NCBI GenBank assembly: GCA_019415425.1
Contig: DXZF01000361.1
Location: 1-9,650, forward strand
Direction: 5' to 3'
DNA: 9,650 bases
Source of the DNA: Bacillota bacterium
GTDB taxonomy: Bacteria; Bacillota; Clostridia; Christensenellales; QAND01
Part shown: in pieces, positions 5,935 through 9,650 of the stretch
Layout of the letters: every line of letters starts with the position of its first letter
Numbering within the stretch: the stretch's first letter is position 1
Translations under genes and position numbers: made by a program
Notes under the pieces: model-generated
The model's database searches: none
The model's input: the letters and a program-made list of their open reading frames with translations, nothing else
Told to the model about the DNA's origin: nothing

Positions 5935-8065
5935 CGTTTCCTACACACAGAACCGTGAGCTGTCCTGGCTCAAATTCAACGAGCGCGTGCTGCTACAGGC
6001 CAAGGACGCCACGGTGCCGCTGTTTGAACAGCTCAAGTTCCTGTCCATCTTCGTCTCCAATTTGGACGAGTTCTTCATGGTGCGCGTGGGCAGCCTGACG
6101 GATCTGACGCTGCTCAAGGCCGACCTCGCGCCCGACAACAAGAGCGGCATGACGCCGCAGCAGCAGCTGGACGCCATCTTCGCCGCGGTGCCCGCGCTCT
6201 ATGCGCTGTTGGGCAAGACGTACACGCAGGTGGAAGATCACCTGCGCCACCACGACGTGGCGTGCCTGGAGATGCGCGAGTTGACCAAAAAGGAGCGCAA
6301 ATACGTCGACAGGCTGTTCCACGACTACATCGCCCCCGTGCTCTCCCCGCAGATCATCGACCCGCACCACCCCTTCCCGCACCTGGTCAACAAGGAGCTG
6401 TACATCGCCGTCTCGCTGCTGGACGGGAACCGGGAGCTGTTCGGGCTGCTGCCAGTGCCCACTTCGCTGCCGCCGCTGTTCTTTTTGCCCGGCAACAGCG
6501 TGCGGTATCTGCTCACCGAGCGCATCATCGCGGCCTACACCGAAAAGGTGTTTGAGATGTACCAGGTCAAGGAACAGAGCATCATCTGCGTGACGCGCAA
6601 TGCCGATATCAACCTCGCGCGCGAAGGGGGCGACGAGGACGACGACTACCGGCACTTTATGAAGCGCATCCTCAAAAAGCGCGGGCGGCTGGCCGCGGTG
6701 CGCCTGGAGGCGCAGGACGCGCTCTCGGCCGACCTGACCCACTACCTGTGCGACAAGCTGCGCCTGTCCCCCGCGCAGGTGTTTGTGAGCAGCGCGCCGC
6801 TTTCGATGCAGTATATCTTCTCGCTGCCCGAACACTTCCCCCCTTCGCTCACGCGCAGCTTGCAGTATCCGGCCTTTGACCCGCAGCAGGCCGCCATGGT
6901 CAACCCGCGCGAGAGCATGATGCGGCAGGTGCAAAAGCGCGATATCCTCCTGTGCTACCCGTACGAGTCCATGGACTCCTTTTTGCGCCTGATCAAGGAG
7001 GCGGCGCACGATCCGTCGGTGATCAGCATCCGCATCACCATCTACCGGCTGGCCAAGCAGAGCAAGCTGGTGGAGCACCTGATCGAGGCGGCCGAGAACG
7101 GCAAAGAGGTGACCGCGCTCTTGGAACTGCGCGCGCGCTTTGACGAGCAGAACAACATCGACTATGCCGAGGTGCTCGAACAGGCGGGCTGTACGGTGCT
7201 GTACGGCTTTGAGAACTTTAAAGTGCACGCCAAGCTGTGCCTGATCACGCGGCGCGAAAAGTCGCGCATCAGCTACATCACCCAGATCGGCACCGGCAAC
7301 TACAACGAAAAGACGGCGCGCCTGTACACCGACTACTGCCTGATGACCGCCAACCAGCAGCTGGGCGAAGAGGCGGCGCTGTTCTTCAAAAACATGCTCA
7401 TCGCCAACCTGGAGGCGCCGTATCAGCATCTGCTGGTATCGCCGTGCACGCTCAAGCCGCGCCTGCTGCAGCTCATCCAGCAACAGGCACAGCAGGCGAT
7501 GGCGGGCGAAAGCGCGTACATCCTGATCAAGATCAATTCCCTGACCGACCGTGAGCTGATCGACGCGCTGGCAGAGGCCTCGCAGTGCGGGGTGCGCATC
7601 GACCTGATCGTGCGTGGCATCTGCTGCCTGCTGCCCGGCATCAAGGGCAAGACCGAGGGCATCCGCGTGATCAGCATCGTGGGCCGGTTTCTGGAGCACG
7701 CGCGCGTGTACTGCTTTGGCCAGGGCCGCGAGATGCAGATGTACATCAGCTCCGCCGACCTGATGACGCGCAACACCGAAAAGCGCGTGGAGGTGGGGTG
7801 CCCGGTATGGGACAAGGACGTGATGCAGCGCATCTTCTCGATGCTGCAGACCATGCTGCAGGACAACGTCAAGGGGCGCATGCTGCAGCCCGACGGCACG
7901 TACCGGATCAACAAGGGCCTGCCCGAGACGCGGGTGGACAGCCAGATCGTCTTTTTGGAGCAGGCGCGCAAGTCCGCCCAGACGCCGGCGCACATGCCGC
8001 TGCAGAGCTCCATCCGCCATACGCTGCGCCGCATGTACGCCCGGCTGCGGCGCAATGAACCGTGA
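5918..8065 (+). CDS. ppk1: Polyphosphate kinase 1
   Basis: The 715-residue product is a full-length PPK1, which reversibly transfers the terminal phosphate of ATP to polyphosphate. The N-terminal block NRELSWLKFNERVL (12-25) and SNLDEFFMVR (47-56, with the nucleotide-contacting Asn48) are typical. The catalytic core shows the residues known in E. coli PPK at a constant offset of +2: Arg377 in ITIYRLA, Arg407 in RARFDE, the phosphorylated His437 in FKVHAKLCLI, and His594 in GRFLEHARVY. SSADLMTRN (around 610-620) follows as usual. E. coli PPK is membrane-associated; no membrane helix is seen here. The gene overlaps ppx by 17 nt and has its own AAGGAGG site, so the two are translationally coupled. 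In E. coli the order is ppk then ppx; here it is reversed. All key residues are intact, so it should be active. Confidence 0.97.
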   Translation: MHPRHDVSYTQNRELSWLKFNERVLLQAKDATVPLFEQLKFLSIFVSNLDEFFMVRVGSLTDLTLLKADLAPDNKSGMTPQQQLDAIFAAVPALYALLGKTYTQVEDHLRHHDVACLEMRELTKKERKYVDRLFHDYIAPVLSPQIIDPHHPFPHLVNKELYIAVSLLDGNRELFGLLPVPTSLPPLFFLPGNSVRYLLTERIIAAYTEKVFEMYQVKEQSIICVTRNADINLAREGGDEDDDYRHFMKRILKKRGRLAAVRLEAQDALSADLTHYLCDKLRLSPAQVFVSSAPLSMQYIFSLPEHFPPSLTRSLQYPAFDPQQAAMVNPRESMMRQVQKRDILLCYPYESMDSFLRLIKEAAHDPSVISIRITIYRLAKQSKLVEHLIEAAENGKEVTALLELRARFDEQNNIDYAEVLEQAGCTVLYGFENFKVHAKLCLITRREKSRISYITQIGTGNYNEKTARLYTDYCLMTANQQLGEEAALFFKNMLIANLEAPYQHLLVSPCTLKPRLLQLIQQQAQQAMAGESAYILIKINSLTDRELIDALAEASQCGVRIDLIVRGICCLLPGIKGKTEGIRVISIVGRFLEHARVYCFGQGREMQMYISSADLMTRNTEKRVEVGCPVWDKDVMQRIFSMLQTMLQDNVKGRMLQPDGTYRINKGLPETRVDSQIVFLEQARKSAQTPAHMPLQSSIRHTLRRMYARLRRNEP

Positions 8066-8077
8066 CACGCCTGGCCC

Positions 8078-8106
8078 ATGGTGGGGCCCTTTGAAGCGCC
8101 CCCATG
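8078..8106. repeat. Imperfect hairpin after ppk1
   Basis: CATG-GT-GGGGC can pair with GCCCC-CATG around a loop containing TTTGAA, with a two-base bulge. No T-tract follows, so it is not itself a terminator; the strong one lies 15 nt downstream. The loop TTTGAAGCG and GGGGCCC also occur in the hairpin at 1915-1948. Confidence 0.35.
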
Positions 8107-8120
8107 TTCCTGAAAACGCC

Positions 8121-8157
8121 AAAGCGGAGCTGTGCTGATCGCACAGCTCCGCTTTTT
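8121..8157. terminator. Bidirectional rho-independent terminator between ppk1 and the VOC gene
   Basis: A perfect 15-bp stem pairs AAAGCGGAGCTGTGC (8121-8135) with GCACAGCTCCGCTTT (8141-8155) around the loop TGATC, ending in TTTTT on the plus strand. On the minus strand it ends in CTTTGGCGTTTTC, so it can serve both the polyphosphate operon and the hydrogenase-VOC operon. The remaining gap up to 8240 holds nothing else I can identify. Confidence 0.9.
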
Positions 8158-8240
8158 GCAGATTTTAAAAGGGTTTTGATTAGCGTGGCTGCCCGGGCTT
8201 TTTCACGGGGCCGCACGCCGCAGCCTCCGCCCAGCTGCCG

Positions 8241-8663
8241 CTATCGCAGCGCAAAGTGCTCGCTCTGCATGACGGATTGCATCTGGCACAGGCAAAAGGG
8301 GTGCCCGGCGGGATCCAGCATCACGCGCCACTGCGTGGAAAACTGCGCGGACGCCGGCCGCGCCCCGCACTGGATGGCGTGCGCGACGGCCTGTTCCAGA
8401 TCGTCCACGGCAAAATCCAGATGGGCCATCTGCTGTTGCGCCTGCGGGGCATCCGGCCACACGGGCGGCTGGTATGCGGGATTGCGCTGGAACTGCAAAC
8501 CGGGATACGCGCCCTGCGGAGCGCCCGGGGCGCCCACACAGGCCCACTGCGCATCGTGATAGGGGATTTCCCACCCCAACAGCGCCGCATAGAATTCGGC
8601 GAGGGCCAGGGGATCCCTGCAATCCAGCGTAAAGGCGTACAGTTTGACTTTTGCCCTTTCCAT
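8241..8663 (-). CDS. VOC (glyoxalase/dioxygenase fold) domain protein
   Basis: The 140-residue product has two VOC half-domains. The first is FTLDCRDPLALAEFYAALLG (11-30) leading to GWEIP; the second is MAHLDFAVDDLEQAVAHAI, with CGARP and the closing strand VMLDPAGHPFCLCQ. This is the pattern of the glyoxalase-like subgroup often annotated as glyoxalase/bleomycin resistance protein. Of the usual metal-ligand positions, a His in HLDF is present, but the first strand has no His and the last ends FCLCQ where an acidic residue is often found, so metal binding and lyase activity are doubtful. AAGGGGG lies 5 nt before the ATG. The gene starts 18 nt after the hydrogenase stop and is probably co-transcribed with it. 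A binding or thiol-related role is possible but not shown. Confidence 0.82.
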   Translation of the reverse strand: MERAKVKLYAFTLDCRDPLALAEFYAALLGWEIPYHDAQWACVGAPGAPQGAYPGLQFQRNPAYQPPVWPDAPQAQQQMAHLDFAVDDLEQAVAHAIQCGARPASAQFSTQWRVMLDPAGHPFCLCQMQSVMQSEHFALR

Positions 8664-8681
8664 CTTACCCCCTTGGCGCGC

Positions 8682-9650
8682 TCACTGCTCTGCAGTCTTC
8701 TTCTGCACCAGCTGCGGCGCGATGACGCTGATGGCGTCGCTCATGCGCTTCTCCATCGCCAGTTTGCCGTAGTTGTCCACCTCGGTCTTGTCCTTGGGGC
8801 CGTGCGTGAGGCACGCCGGGCCGCCGATGCAGCCGGACTCGCACGCCATGCCCTCGATGAAGTTCTCTTTGAGCAGGCCGCGCTGCGCCTTCAACAGCGC
8901 CACCTTGCATTCGGTAATCCCGTTGCAGCTGACCGGCCGGTAGTCGAAATCCTGCAGGTCCTGCTCCTTGAGCGCCTGCTGCACCGCCGCGGCCAGGCCA
9001 CCGCTGCGCGCAAAGATACGGCCGTAGTACGAGGCGTTGTCCAGCGGCGTTTCGGGCAGCGTGCCCAGCTCGATCTCGCGGCTGTCAAACAGCGCCTGCA
9101 GCTCCTCAAAGGTGATCACGCAGTCCACGTACGGCTTGACCCGCTCCAGCCGCTGCTCGGCCTTTTTGGCGATGCACGGCCCGATGAAGACGATCTTGCA
9201 ATCCGGGTCGCCCTGCTTGATGCACTGGCTGATCTGCGCCACGGGCGAGACGTTGTGCGAGACGTGCTCGGCCAGTTGCGGGAACTGCTTGTGCACGTAC
9301 GTCACAAACGCCGGGCAGCAGGAGCTGGTCAGAAACTGCTTTTCCGTCAGCTCGCGCGCCTCCTGATACGCCACCATATCGGCGCCCAGCGCCGCCTCCA
9401 CCACGCTGAAGAACCCCAGCTGCTTGAGGCCGGTGACCACCTGCTCCACCTTGCCCTGCTGCACAAACTGGCTGTAGATGGACGGCGCTACCACGGCGTA
9501 GACCTTGTACGCCTTGTTCTGCTGCGAATCCTTGAGGATGCGGATGGCGTCCAGGATGAAGGATTTATCCGAGATGGCGCCAAACGGGCACTGGTAGACG
9601 CACGCCCCGCAGGCGATGCACTTTTCGTTGTCGATCACGGCCTTCTTGTC
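8682..9650 (-). CDS. [FeFe] hydrogenase catalytic (H-cluster) region, group B-like; N-terminus outside window
   Basis: The reading frame enters from the right edge, giving 322 visible residues. A ferredoxin-type cluster motif, CIACGACVYQCP (11-22), precedes the H-cluster domain. All three signatures are present: L1 as TSSCCPAFV (108-116), with the proton-relay and ligand cysteines at 111-112; L2 as FIGPCIAKKAE (155-165), with the ligand Cys159; and L3 as EGMACESGCIGGPACL (266-281), with the ligands Cys270 and Cys274. The four H-cluster ligands are therefore intact, so reversible proton reduction coupled to ferredoxin is expected in the cytoplasm. The L2 form GPCxAKKxE and L3 ending GGP rather than GGGQ point to the less-studied group B [FeFe] hydrogenases, an assignment from memory of family patterns. 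A GTG at 9638 could serve as a start, but the frame is open to the edge and such proteins usually carry a second cluster upstream, so I treat it as partial. Activity would require the HydE, HydF and HydG maturases, which are not seen here. Confidence 0.9.
   Translation of the reverse strand, partial: DKKAVIDNEKCIACGACVYQCPFGAISDKSFILDAIRILKDSQQNKAYKVYAVVAPSIYSQFVQQGKVEQVVTGLKQLGFFSVVEAALGADMVAYQEARELTEKQFLTSSCCPAFVTYVHKQFPQLAEHVSHNVSPVAQISQCIKQGDPDCKIVFIGPCIAKKAEQRLERVKPYVDCVITFEELQALFDSREIELGTLPETPLDNASYYGRIFARSGGLAAAVQQALKEQDLQDFDYRPVSCNGITECKVALLKAQRGLLKENFIEGMACESGCIGGPACLTHGPKDKTEVDNYGKLAMEKRMSDAISVIAPQLVQKKTAEQ

Noticed and set aside
5993..8122. Antisense open frame of about 700 codons opposite ppk1
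   Set aside because: ppk1 on the other strand has all catalytic residues. The antisense product is His/Arg/Gln/Val-rich low-complexity sequence, and its frame would run through the terminator at 8121. Long antisense frames are a normal effect of high GC at third positions.
8158..8240. Second terminator for the VOC gene, from a GGCTGC/GCAGCC pairing near 8186-8225
   Set aside because: The stem is only 6 bp with a loop of nearly 30 nt and no good T-tract. The hairpin at 8121-8155 is sufficient.
1..9650. CRISPR array, transposon, phage or defence island
   Set aside because: I saw no regularly spaced repeats, transposase or integrase motifs, tRNA genes, or toxin-antitoxin-like pairs; the genes are recognisable housekeeping, transport or energy functions.

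Overview
The window looks like a chromosomal segment of a GC-rich, strictly anaerobic Gram-positive bacterium of the Clostridia type. The evidence is strong AGGAGG-type Shine-Dalgarno sites at most starts, a [FeFe] hydrogenase, a MarR-MATE pair, and a secernin-type C69 peptidase. This placement is inferred from gene content and composition; I cannot name a genus. I see no tRNA, rRNA, insertion sequence, integrase, phage gene or CRISPR array, and the gene content is mostly housekeeping or metabolic.

Layout, left to right. (1) 1-364, minus, cut by the window edge: the N-terminal part of a tungstate/molybdate-type (ModA/WtpA-like) binding-protein homologue that has no signal peptide. (2) 522-1895, plus: a secernin-like C69 peptidase, divergent from gene 1, with an extended -10 promoter and a 13-bp terminator hairpin. 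(3) 1977-2522, minus: a small lipoprotein with a BamE/SmpA-like motif, with its own TTGACA promoter. (4) 2624-2782, minus: a 52-residue single-pass membrane protein with an excellent Shine-Dalgarno site. (5) 2945-4797, plus: a MarR regulator followed after 14 nt by a MATE exporter, an arrangement like mepR-mepA, with a strong promoter that carries repeats suited to a regulator, then a strong terminator. (6) 5014-8065, plus: an exopolyphosphatase/Ppx-GppA gene starting with TTG, overlapped by 17 nt by polyphosphate kinase ppk1, then a 15-bp bidirectional terminator. (7) 8241-9650, minus: a [FeFe] hydrogenase catalytic region (running off the right edge) followed after 18 nt by a VOC/glyoxalase-fold protein.

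How they work together. The ppx-ppk1 pair puts synthesis and breakdown of polyphosphate on one translationally coupled transcript. The MarR-MATE pair is a self-contained drug or metabolite efflux module. The hydrogenase has all four H-cluster cysteines and a group B-like L3 motif, and shares a transcript with an uncharacterised VOC protein. I found no clear, previously undescribed multi-gene system. The most interesting leads are the signal-less binding protein, the unlisted 52-residue membrane protein divergent from MarR-MATE, the nine-A tract at the predicted start of the polyphosphate operon, and the hydrogenase-VOC pairing.
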